This document shows positions 34,015 to 44,998 of a stretch of DNA of 64,000 nt, one piece after another. The position numbers were made by a program, and so were the translations under genes. The notes below the pieces were generated by a model that was not told the DNA's origin, searched no databases, and saw only the letters and a list, made by a program, of their open reading frames with translations. Each line of letters starts with the position of its first letter. Position 1 is the first letter of the stretch. This stretch comes from Cytospora piceicola (taxonomy: Eukaryota > Ascomycota > Sordariomycetes > Diaporthales > Cytosporaceae). The stretch lies in assembly GCA_023375675.1 (NCBI GenBank), contig JALQBC010000027.1:248001-312000 (forward strand). Direction: 5' to 3'.

Positions 34015-34378
34015 ATGTCTGGAAAGGCCGAGCTTCCCCAGGGTGACCGCTTCGAGGAGGGCAAGGAGCACTCCCACCAGGCTGGCGACTCCAAGGACCA
34101 AAGGTCCATTGCCAACCGTCTCGCTGCCGAGGAGCGCAAGGACGAGAACGCCGGTGACTCCAAGGAGACCGCTCTGTCCAAGGAGGACCCCACAGCTCCC
34201 GTACGTTTACCAAGTCCCAAACCTCAAAAATCACTAGTATATGCTAACAAACCCGCAGGCCAAGGCACACGGAAACGCACCCTCCAAGGGCGCCAAGATC
34301 GACGCTGAGATCCAGGCTGAGGAGGAGGCAACCCTCCACAAGAAGCACACGGATGGCATGCCTGGCAAGAAGAACTAA
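34015..34378 (+). CDS. Small hydrophilic conserved-looking protein (101 aa)
   Basis: There are two exons, 34,015-34,200 and 34,259-34,378. The 58-nt intron has donor GTACGT, branch GCTAACA and acceptor CGCAG, phase 0. The 101 residues are very rich in Lys, Glu, Asp, Ala and Gly and lack hydrophobic core or membrane segments. Segments such as ELPQGDRFEEGKEHSHQAGD, SIANRLAAEERKDENAGD, LSKEDPTAPAKAHGNAPSKG and AEIQAEEEATLHKK suggest a disordered, highly soluble protein. I associate this type with abundant stress- or conidiation-related small proteins of filamentous fungi, but no function can be assigned. The strong CA-rich leader hints at high expression. Confidence 0.8.
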
Positions 34379-37300
34379 GTTAGGGAACGGGGATTATTTC
34401 ACTGGACCAACAACGGGATACCCATCATGAAGCATTTGTGTTTGGGACGGTGGTGCATGGCGTTTTTTTAGAGGACAGATTCGAGGGAAAATCGAATTCA
34501 CTATTTTTTTGACAACTCAAGTTTCGGTTCAATCTTGGTGAAAATGGTGATACAAACCGACATGAATGGTGCAAACCACATCCTCCTACTTCTACACTTC
34601 GAAAGATCGACGTCAAGCAATATTTCAACTGCTACATCACAAGGAACTTAAGCTATGACTTCGGATGCTTGAGCAGAACATGTCGACCAGTTTCGGGATT
34701 ATCATGAAGGGTCCTAAGTACCGAGAAGCAAAGCGAGACTTTCACATTGGGGGACAGGATCAAGTGGTGGTGTTTTTTTTTTTACGATATTAATTGATTC
34801 TAAAGTGTGCTTTGGGTGAGAGAAAAAGATACATGGTCGGCGAAATGAGATATGCAAGCCACCTGAGCATCTCCTGGCGCGCAACAAAACCACAAGACAA
34901 TGATCAAAGTGCAAAGATCTCGCGTGGTTGTGAGAGAAACCCATGACAACAACAGTCCCCGGTTTTCAACGTCCCTCAGCAAGATACTTGCGTAAATTGG
35001 ACCTGTCTGTTTTCCCAATGTTAGCAATCAGGCTTCCCTTTGGTAGAAGGTGTGAGACGAAAGCGACGATTGGGAGTCAAAGTTCAGAATATGTAAGAAA
35101 AAACTATCAAGTACCCGAAAGATATAACATCGCAGGCGAGCGAGCCATCTCCCGGAATCAATCGCAAATTACTCTCATCATTGAGAGCTCCCGATCGTCG
35201 TCGAAACGTGTGTAAATGGAGACTTTTGACTTACCATTAGCTGAATCACCACAGAGGATGGGTAGAGGATGAACGCCATCAGTCGTTTCACAATCCTCTG
35301 CCCATCCCCTGTCCCGTCGACCGATGGTCGCGGTTTGAAGTTGATGTTATTGTTGTTGTTGTTGGAAGTTCAGGTTTCATTTTCGTTGCAGAAATTTCGC
35401 GGTTGTGGTTTTATGTGACGCGGTGCACGGACCACGCAAGCTCCAGTTGGACTTTGGCCAATCACGAGTGGGAGACCCGCCGGTCGGAAGAGGATGGGAG
35501 CTTTGCTAGCGGCCGGGCAATGGATCAACTCCAAGTGCCGAATGGCGGCCGACCTCGCCGTCATCATTATCGTCGTCGAGGTCGTCGCCGTCACATCGCG
35601 TTCGGAGATCGCCTCGGACGGCTCCTACCAGGCCCTATGTTTTGGGCACGCCCGTTGATACCTTCTGATCACACGTCTGTAATCGGTACATTGGTAGTCT
35701 CTCTGTTCAGACCATCTGCTTCTCCAGCTTGTTGGTTGAAGGGGGGTCGGGACCGAGACGAAGGAAAAGCAATGTGACTCGTGTCGATCTCCTTGGCCCA
35801 CAGGGATGGCACGGTGGACAGCATCACTGCTATATTCGGTTTCGGTCTAGACAGCCCCAGGGACCGTTTTCCCCATGGGTTTGTCTCAGAAGACGACGGG
35901 TCTGTCTCAGAAGACGACTCCGTGGCCATGCGGGTGGGCAGGGAGTGATGGGCGGTGAGCACTGGGAGAGGACATATAATAGCTCGGATAGTTAAAAAGG
36001 GGAAAAAGGAAACACCAGCAGTAGGTATCGTGGGTTGACGAGATGAGGGCGGTGAGAACCGGGGCAAAGATATTACGGAGATGAAGTAGTAGGACCTGGA
36101 AGGGGGGAAAAAAAGAAACACCATAGGTAAAGTATCGTCGATTAATGAGCTGATTATCGTCGTCTCAGTGCACGACCTATCGATGGGACCCCCCATCATG
36201 CAATGCTGCCATGCCATGCCGGCTCTTTGCGAAGCGAGCCCAGCCAGCCGGCAGACGCTCAAACCCGCCCGCGCTCCTGATGCATTGAGAGACAAGGGAA
36301 TACCATGTGAGGCTCGACGCTAGCGCCTGGTAGCCCTATCTTTCTCGGAAGATGCCCACGGCTGGAGTGCTCGATCTCCTGGTGTGCCTCGAGGACTAGC
36401 CGATCGTGCTTTTGGCAGATAGGCGAAGTCGATGCCAAGAGGAAGACGATCATACATACGGCGGGAAAAGAAGCATGCTGATGCTCCATGCTACCTTGAC
36501 GTGGCATCGCTTGGACGCGAGATCAGCCGGGTTCAGCGTCGTGGACCATCACATATCAAAATGTCATATGGCTCGATTCGGTTCCAGATTCTGTTTCTTC
36601 TTCCTTGTGACCTGCGGCGGAAAAGAAGGGGGAGGGGCGAGGTAGCACCCCTGGAATCGAGCAAGACCTGACATCAGAGGGCAGCAGCCATGGACCCTTC
36701 TGATAGACAGACAGATACCGGAATTACGGAGTAGATTGCAGGCTTGGACCCCCGGAGATCATGGTACATGGTCTTAACCGCCCCCCTCCCCCACCTCATC
36801 TTGTTTGTTTTCCTTCTCCCTCTTCCGGCTCCCCCCCCCCGTCCGCGGGCCGGCCGGCCGCGATCATTTCAACGGCTCCAGGGTGCAAAGCAGGTAACTC
36901 CCTGCGAGGGGGGGAAAGAGTGGTCAATCGACTGGATCAGACTAGACACGCGACAAGCTTCGGGTGGCTTTTGATTGAGTCTCTCGCTCTCGTGTGACAC
37001 GAGGCCCGTTGTGTCAGAATGCATGGTTTTCTTTCGTCCCCTAACCACCCTGGGACACTCACTACGCATGCATGTGTGCCGCGTGTAAGGCCGGTAGTCA
37101 ACCGCACATATGTATGTAGGGCTGGACTGGTAATCTGGAACCCTCCCCCTCCCCCCACTGTTGATGTCAGGGACACCTCATAGCGCCGCATGCCATGGAT
37201 GGGTCTTTGGGGGCTAGAGCCTGGGATTTGGGAGTGGGTTAGGCAGGCAGGCATGGCAGGCCAGGTCGACAGTCAACGTCGTACGATATACGCGGTTTTG

Positions 37301-38249
37301 CATTGGTTCAACCTGTCAAAGCTTTGTTCCCGTTGTGTCCCTTGCCTGTTAACTGCCTTATGATGTGTTGCACAGCTTTGTATGGGCTGTTGCACCGCAT
37401 ACGTACGCGCTGCTTTGGTGGCCGCTTAAAACCTCCGGTTGGTTGGGACTTTCTTCCCTATTGCGTCTGAATGATGCTGAACTGGTCTCTTGTTGACTCT
37501 GGAAGATATCTGCTGATCTGGAGTCGCGAGCCTAGTAACGGCGAGTTAGCTTTGTTGCCCAGGTGTTGCCCATGTGGCTCAAGAGGTGCCAGAGATCGGT
37601 GTCCCGGAACCCCTTGACTCTCATCCATGTCACTGTATTGCCTCTCCTCAAGTCTGAACATGGGAAGAATTTTCGTAGTATTCAATGAAGTAAAGCATTA
37701 CCGTACCCAGTGCCACCCCTTCGCGTCAAATCCTTCGTCGAAAACCCTCCTCATAAGGACGCCCTTTCCGACAACCTCGTTACCATTTTTGGTTTTCCTA
37801 CCGACCGACCAACCAACCGACGCCAAAGAGAGATTGAATGAAGAAAGGAAAAAGAAGAGAAAAGGGAACGAAAATCGTGGAAAAGACAGTAAGTTTTCCT
37901 GCTTCGCCTCCGTGAGGAGGAGAGCAACCTCATGAAATCTGAAGAAAACCCCGATGTTTGTGTGCCACTGAAATCTCGGACTGGGTGCCGTGAAGCTCCA
38001 CCTCTGTAGTAGTAATAGTAGTCATAAAGTGTAACAAGCGTGCAAATACCACCAACAGCAGTAGCCGTTCGTTTGCCTCTTTTTTTTTCTTCCTCTTAGG
38101 TTTTCGTTTTCTTTTGTCGAAAGTTTGTCAAAAAGACAAGACACATAAGGAAAAGTGAGAGCCCGTTCGTTCGTCGAGTCTTCCCGTCTCGAGTCCGGCC
38201 TCGCGTATGTTTCTACCTCCGTCTCAACAGCGTGACGAGGTCTCGATTC
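34379..38249. other. Long intergenic region, possible small spliced ORF inside
   Basis: About 3.9 kb without a secure gene. On the minus strand, ATG 35,279 opens MAFILYPSSVVIQLM, followed exactly by a GTAAGT donor; a GCTAAC branch and ACAG acceptor lie about 230 bp downstream, and an open frame continues to 34,800. This is suggestive but unproven. Other content: a TTG repeat near 35,345, a duplicated TCTCAGAAGACGAC element near 35,885-35,920, C-rich tracts at 36,780-36,850, and a purine-rich stretch near 37,820-37,890. Some of this is probably promoter and UTR of flanking genes. Confidence 0.45.
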
Positions 38250-38554
38250 CTAGCAGCATGGCGTGCCACAGTTGCCGCATGCGCGACCCGGAATCACCCA
38301 AACCTCGTTGCCATTGGCGGCGCAGGTGGGACAGCGCACGCCCGGGAGCTGGGAACCGATAAATGTCAGATGTTTCTTGGTCTTCAGGTGTTGTTACTCT
38401 CGGCTTGGTGTGTACTCACTGGGCGGGATCGAATGTTAGGCTCGTGTGATGGCAAGCCCGGGTATTGCGGCGTGGCCGGCATGGGAAGGGGGCTCAGGAG
38501 TTGAGGCTGGGAGAAGGTGATGTCCAGATCACAGGGGATGGTAGGGTGGACCAT
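38250..38554 (-). CDS. 77-residue Cys-rich, zinc-ribbon-like small protein
   Basis: Exon 1 is 38,554-38,420, starting in the strong context ATCAAAATGG. Exon 2 is 38,348-38,250. The 71-nt intron has donor GTGAGTAC, branch CTGAC and acceptor CCCAG, phase 0. The first 45 residues are Pro/Leu/Ser-rich (MVHPTIPCDLDITFSQPQLL). Exon 2 encodes VRCPTCAANGNEVWVIPGRA followed by CGNCGTPCC and a stop. Two CxxC knuckles (CPTC, CGNC) about 17 residues apart form a classical zinc-ribbon geometry, with two extra Cys at the end. I recall similar short C-termini in Pezizomycotina proteins of unknown function. Metal binding is inferred; role unknown. It is easily missed because both exons are short. Confidence 0.65.
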
Positions 38555-41500
38555 TTTGATGTTGGTGATTTTGGTGTTGTTAAGTTTGTTGTGTGTAATA
38601 GAGATGTAGCGGCTTGAAATGCTCGGGTTGCCAAGAGTAGTCAAACTGAAGGAATGATGATTGTGGTGATGGTATAAGATGGTTGCTTGGATGGATGGGA
38701 TGTGAAGTTGATACAGACACGGGAAAGGAGGCAGAGGAGGCGTGGGGAGTTTTATATTCATCCACGAGCCTCAAATGTTCGTCCTGTAGTTCTCGATCGC
38801 CTCATGGTGCTCAGCATTGCAGGGACCAGGTCTCGAGAGAAAAGGAAAAGGAACAAAGGAAAGGGAAAAGAAAGAAAAAAGATGCCTGGCGGTATCCACG
38901 ACGGGGGGGCGCGGGGAGCACAACGGGAGCGGATGTTTCCATGCCATCCTCCATATGAGAGAAGCTATGGGCAGATGTGTAGCCCATACCCTGCTTCAGA
39001 GAGTGGGAATAATAATGCGAACGACTCCGATCGTCGTGAGTACGGTGGTATTCTGAGCACACACACCATCCCGGCGGGCTACTGCAGCCAGCGCGACGGC
39101 GTGGGAGTCTATCGTGACGGTGTGTTTCAAGATACCACATGATCTCAGTGTATGGAGGTGAGAAGGGGGGGGGGTCTTGAGGATGGAAACAGATGACAGC
39201 CCAGTTAGTCTTCTCTGTAGGTGGAGCCAGGGTCGTCCACGGGTGTTTGGATGTCTGGATTAGAGAGAAACGAAAGAAAGTTCGAGCATAGTCTGTGTAG
39301 AGCGTGGTGGTCGGGAAGTTTGGAATGTGAGGCGTATTGCAACGCATATGGCGAATGGAGCCCAGGGAGATGGTGGGATGGAGGAAGCAAGCTCGATTTC
39401 GACTTCTTCTTTCGATAGCGGGTACGGAGTAGTGGGCCACCTCGGGACGTCGAGGCGGCCGGAGAAGTGGATCACCCCCGATTCGAGGGTTGACCTGGGC
39501 AGTGAGGTCTTATTCAGAGTGTTGTATACCTAGGTAGGTACAGGAACCTGCTGGTTTCGCCGTTCCCCAGCGAGGCTTGTTCCCTGATGGAATCCTGCCC
39601 TCGTAAGTACCTAGGTAGGTATGGCTTGCGACTTGCAGCCTTGCATTGCGCCTGGCGATCAAGCCAACCTTGGAAGCCAAGCCAGTCATACTATGTAACT
39701 GTGAACCATAGACCGTGAATCGTGTGTGGAGTTATCTCATGTACTAAGTATGTATGTATGTACAGTGGAATCAATAGATGCTCAAGAAACGAACATGGCT
39801 CCATGGTAAGATGTGACAGATAATTATTCGTGACCCATTTGGCTCGTCTGTATGTCTATATTTTGCTCAGAAGGGCGGGGCATATTTCATACATATGTAC
39901 CTACATCCTATACAGATGTATCTTGCATGTGGCGGCATATGTGCATGCAAGCATCCCCGGCAGCTCCCCCCCCCCCCGACCAACAGTTTTGATCATGTTT
40001 GCTCCTGATGACTGGGTTTTCGTATCATGTTCCTTTCCGTTCTCTCTTGTCTGTCGTTGGCTTTTCGATCTTCTCGGTGGTCTGAACGCAGATGCAGGTG
40101 TACAATTTTGTTAGTACTTGCCAGCTTACTCCTCATGGTTCTCAAGTGTAGGTACCTTCGAGGTGGTACTGAGTACTGAGTACTGAAGTACTTGATTAAG
40201 GTAAATTCCGATATGCCTAGGTAGGCAGTCTGGAGCGGCCGCACCTCGACGGCTTGAGCCGTGATGAAAATGAATGAATGGTACGGTGATGAGAGGTAAC
40301 ACACCTGGCCAATTGGCAGTGATCCATCATGTCTGGCTGATACTGACGGGTGGACAGCAGATGGGACCTTTCAGGGCTTGACCGGGCCAAGATTTCAGAC
40401 TTAGTGCATTCGATATCATATCTCATATTCCAAGGTTGTTGATGGTGTTTCTTTCTTCTCCTAAGCTTCCAAGACACCCCCTGTACCCTGGGCCCTGGGC
40501 CCTGTTATGTAGTGTACCTAGGATGCGCGCTGCGGGTTCTCCGGCGTCCTAGCGGGACATGGGGCGGGGCATGGGGCGGGGCATGGGGCAATGGGGCATT
40601 TCAATGCTACTGTAAATGCTCAATGCTCGCGTGGAATAGGTACTTAAGTACCTACTGTAGGTAGGTTTTTCCCAATTCCTCCACCTGCCTCCCAACAATG
40701 GGTACATGTACCGATGATTGTTTCTGTTCCTCCTGAGGTCCTAAAACCTCCATATTGTATTAGATGAAAGTATAGAGTCTTGAGCCACATCTCATCTCCA
40801 ACTGCCTTTTCAATCCCTCAAGAGGATCGGTATTACTATTACCCACGTGGCTTTCCAATCGTACCTTCCTCAAGGGCGCATGTGCTGATTTTAATCTATT
40901 AAGGTTAAACTTTGGGAGGTCACCTAAAAGGGAAGTAGTGTATGGTGATGGATGTACCTACCTGGGTAGGTAGATACTCAAGTATACCTACCTACCTAGG
41001 TACCTACATAGGTACGGTTATACGTACCTACCTAGGTATGTACTTACGTTCCGGTAACCTTGGAAGTCCAGATGTGTTGCATACACCCACCTAGGCAGCA
41101 CTACCTACCTCCAGGTAGGAGGTATCCCTTTCCTTCCCCCGCCCCCACCTCACTATTCCTATCCGTCTGTCAGTCTACATACCATCATCTTGCCTGCTTG
41201 TGAACCAGCTGCTCCCCTCCCACTCGTTAACGAACTTGCAGTGTCTAAATTTTTACTTTTATTTTTTATATCCTTTCTTTTCCCCCTCATCCTCCTTCTT
41301 CCTCCTCGATCATCGCGATGTAACGTCTTGTGCCAAGTTTTGATTTTTATCTTATTTATCTCAAATAACAACAGGCTGACCGCTCTTTGGCGCCATGAAG
41401 TGCGATCATGTCTTGGCTCGCTTATCTCATCAACAAAACACCACACATGCTGCACGTGCGCCTTCGCTGCCTGGGTACCTACAGTAGTAGCATTTCGTGT
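38555..41500. other. Repeat-rich intergenic region
   Basis: About 2.9 kb. It holds a purine tract (38,825-38,885), CCTAGGTAGGTA palindromes at about 39,530, 39,610 and 40,215, GGGGCGGGGCAT repeats near 40,560-40,590, and a dense cluster of TACCTAGGTA motifs (separate entry). Open frames here have no protein-like composition. Confidence 0.5.
40954..41046. repeat. Cluster of TACCTACCTAGGTA palindromic repeats
   Basis: Tandem and inverted copies of TACCTA/TAGGTA fill about 90 bp and can fold into several alternative hairpins. The same motif recurs singly at 16,130, 39,530, 39,610, 40,215 and 62,190. It is a dispersed intergenic motif familiar from Sordariomycete genomes. Confidence 0.75.
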
Positions 41501-44500
41501 CCCCCCTCCACCCCTGGTCGTCTAGATCAACCTTTTGAAGCCTCGACACTACAATCTACATATGTATCAGACCCAATCGCTCGGTTCCCCAAATTGCCAT
41601 GGGCTTACACTCCGGACTGCACCGGGCCCTGAACTCGGCATACCCGCTATCAGTATGATCCCGGACGTCCTTTACCTGTCGATCAACAATCTGATGCGAC
41701 TCTAGCTGCAGAGCATGTCGATGAAGTCTGTTACTTTTTGCACACCCTCCCGGACGCATCCCCAATCGAGCACAAACGCCTTGTCGCCTCGGTCTTCGAG
41801 CATGAACACCCGGGGCACTTGCCCCATAATCATGCACGCTCGTCGTCCGTATTAACGAGAATAGATACCCACTGACCCCCTCCTGTCCCTCCCCTTGCCG
41901 TTGATCCAGGCGATCCGAGGCGACGGCCCCATCTACGGTACTAGGCCACGGGCTTCACATACAAAGGATCACACAGTTGTACATACTTGGCAAACCGAGA
42001 GTCCATCACAGGTCCACAGGCAATATCACCATACCTCATGGCTCAGCTCCTACGTCTCGTATCCTTGGAAGCCTTACGACATTTCAATCTGGCATACCCA
42101 TAGCAAGAAACGGGTCTGGCTGCGGATTCCGAGCCAGCCGGAGAGACACTCGATCTTCTCGGCGACGCGTCAACGTCCGACCACATCTGAGATCAACGGA
42201 GGTGTCTTGCGTCTCCAATATCGAGAAGACTAGACGACGACGTCGTTTTCATCGGTTTTCACCGACTTTCACGTTACTTCTGCAACCATGCTGGCCAGGA
42301 CAGAACTGCACTGCGAGGGCATGAGGTCACGACTCTTTGCTTCTCGCCTCTGAATATGATGACTTAGGCGAGATACGGCCGGGTCATCCCCCGGCCATAA
42401 TCGGGGCAGGTGGAGGAGCCCGTTCAGTGTTATCCCTGGGCATTATCGCGGGGAAAAGCATTCCAAGTCAACGGCGTCGGCATATGCGTCACTCATCCGA
42501 TGCTGAAAAGGCAGTTCCTCAATCCTGTGCTGAACCTGCTCGCTAAGCAGAGCCGCAAGCTCTGGTGACACAAACTCCGGCCCAGACTCATTTGCCAGTT
42601 ACGGTAATCCGTGCATACCCCACTTTCGAGGGGATGTGGGGTCTGCACAAATATGATATGCGGTGGATCTTTCGTATGTACAGGAGATCTTCAGACCTGC
42701 ATCTTCGCTGTGGGCCTAAACTAGATGAGAAGGGACCTCTGCGGGGCACTCGCGAGGAAGCAACCTCGAATCGCCGGATCGCCGGATCTGGGAGTAACTT
42801 GAGAGTCCAGGATTCGACGATATGACCCGTCATATATCACTTCCAGAAACCTGCGTGATGCGGGCCGATTTGGACGCACAAACTGACAGTAAGAGCATCA
42901 ATGACTCGAGGCGACGACCCCTACACCTCGGGCGTCTGATGTATTGTGCACAAACTCGAGCACGTGCCTCGCCAGCGCCATGAGGTTCTGATCGCTCGAC
43001 ATCGAGCAGTGATTTCCCCGGGGCATGAAGCCGCCGCTCCGAAACCCGGACGTCGCCGACCGTGGAGGCCGTCTCGGTCATGATGCCAGTGATACGACGA
43101 AGCACCACGCTATGCCGTCACTCTTGTTTTAACGCCATCGATAACATATCGGGAATGCTGCCCAGGCGCCAGATCCCGATGTTCGCATAGGGCAGAAGCT
43201 CGTTGGATGCTGCTCTGGTCATGTTTGCACAAACATCATCTTCACCCAGCCTGTCGGGCTGTTACCCGAAAACTCTTGGCCATGATCAGGCCATGGATAC
43301 CGCTATGACAGCAGCTGTACCACCCTCAGGCGCCCACCAGCTTTTAGCTTCCTGTTAGCCACTCTTCCAGCTTGCTTTTCATCATGTACAGGAGACTAAC
43401 GATTGGCGAGATGAGACTAAGGTTTCTCTCATGGGTTTGTTGAGATCTGGCCCACTCTCGGCAAGACTGCGTGGGTTCTTGCATGCAGACTCGCATACGA
43501 ACCGCAGCGCCGGGACGAATGAGAAGACCAGCTCCTTGTGGCGAGGAGGGCTCGGCCACTTGCGCCTGTCACACGCTGACTGCATACACCGTCAACAAAC
43601 ACCGTCACTCATGCCGAGGCTATACTAATACAGCAACTTGCGCGAAGGACTAGTAACAATCTCTTTATGTACAGCTCCTCCCGTGGAAACCATACAGTTG
43701 ATGTTAGAATCGGCTTCGATGTGGCTCAACTTCTACCAGCCTGCCAACGGAATGATCGACGTTGACATGAGGTGGCTTTAAGTAGTACACGGGCTATCGA
43801 GCCGTTGCAAAAGCATCTAGCCGCCGCGTCAAACTGCTGCCAACATTGCACCTGTGTAGCGCAAATGAGACAATGGCTTCTCCGACGTCAGATCGTGTAT
43901 CTCAACTGATGCCGCTTTTCGTGCCGAGAACCCAACTTGTCCAACAACGTTCACATCGGTCAATGCTACCTACTCTTGTCTCCGATTCAGAAACTCTCGC
44001 ATAGAGGCGTGTATCCTGATGCAAGTCTACGTACTCATGGCTCGATTTCCGAGTGGCCATGTCGATAATCATGCGAGAGCCTCGTCACCAACGCATCGCA
44101 TACACCCCCACACACCCGGCCGCTCGAAACGTGGGCGATGATCGCGTTTAGAGACGATCACCACGCATGAACTCGCAAGCATCTCCGATATTGGCCCTTG
44201 GTGTTGCTCCTCCCCTAGACGGCTCCATACCCCGATTGGATTGGCCTGCACGACCCCAGGCCCTCGGAAACTCAATGGGCAGGAGCCAACTCGCTCTACC
44301 GGGTATAATCCAGAAAGTCAGATCTGTTATTGACAGGGTAGGGTGTTTCGCCTGCGCAATGCCTTCACACCCTCGGTCGACCAAGACGGGGGTAAGCGTA
44401 ACGGAAGGTGACGAGCAAAAGCAAATCTACAGCTTCTTGCACTGGCCGAAGCTTTGCTGTCACCAGCCTGTCGAGCAGGCATCATTGTTTAGCCATACTA

Positions 44501-44998
44501 CATGCCTATAAACCCGTACAGCATCCGCGAGGTCTTCAGGTAAAGCGATGCAGGCCCACCAGGCGATACTATTCGAAAGTTTTGAACGACAGACCGAGGT
44601 CACAAACTCACATTCTAGTAGTAACTCAAACAGGGAAATGGGTATCCTATCTACTGGGGACCTCGCCTGAAAACGATCAAGGAGACCTTCCAGATTGGTT
44701 GTGCAATCAACGCCCGTACAAAACAGAGTGTGCCGAATCCTGGCTTCGAAGCCTACCCATCAAAGAGGAGGACGTGCCCCAATACCGATCGCCAGCATGC
44801 AATGGGAATCACTTCCATGCAGGACGGTACAAAAAAGGAAATATTCGCCCCACAGGTCACCGGTCAGCCATACCGAGTACCTAAGTTGACCAGAGCCGAC
44901 CTGTCAGAAATGATATCGCAAATTCGTGCGAAACCGACAACGAGCGGTGACCATTTGGCTCGATCGCAGAACTTGCCGCGCATAAGCAGCCTATTGCC
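41500..44998. other. Gene-poor region with apparent coding relics
   Basis: About 3.5 kb downstream of phospholipase C without an intact gene. On the minus strand some short frames read like protein: MGQVPRVFMLEDRGDKAFVL continuing to FIDMLCS and a stop (about 41,830-41,705), GGFMPRGNHCSMSSDQNLMA followed by LARHVLEFVHN (about 43,050-42,960), and KELVFSFVPALRFVCESA (about 43,540-43,485). They lie in different frames and could not be joined by convincing splice sites. Composition is normal, not RIP-like. This is either a decayed gene or a gene with short exons that I failed to assemble. Confidence 0.35.

Noticed and set aside
35669..36295. 208-codon minus-strand frame
   Set aside because: Low-complexity Ser/Pro/Phe content, no motif, and a better explanation as regulatory or UTR sequence; a short duplicated element lies inside.
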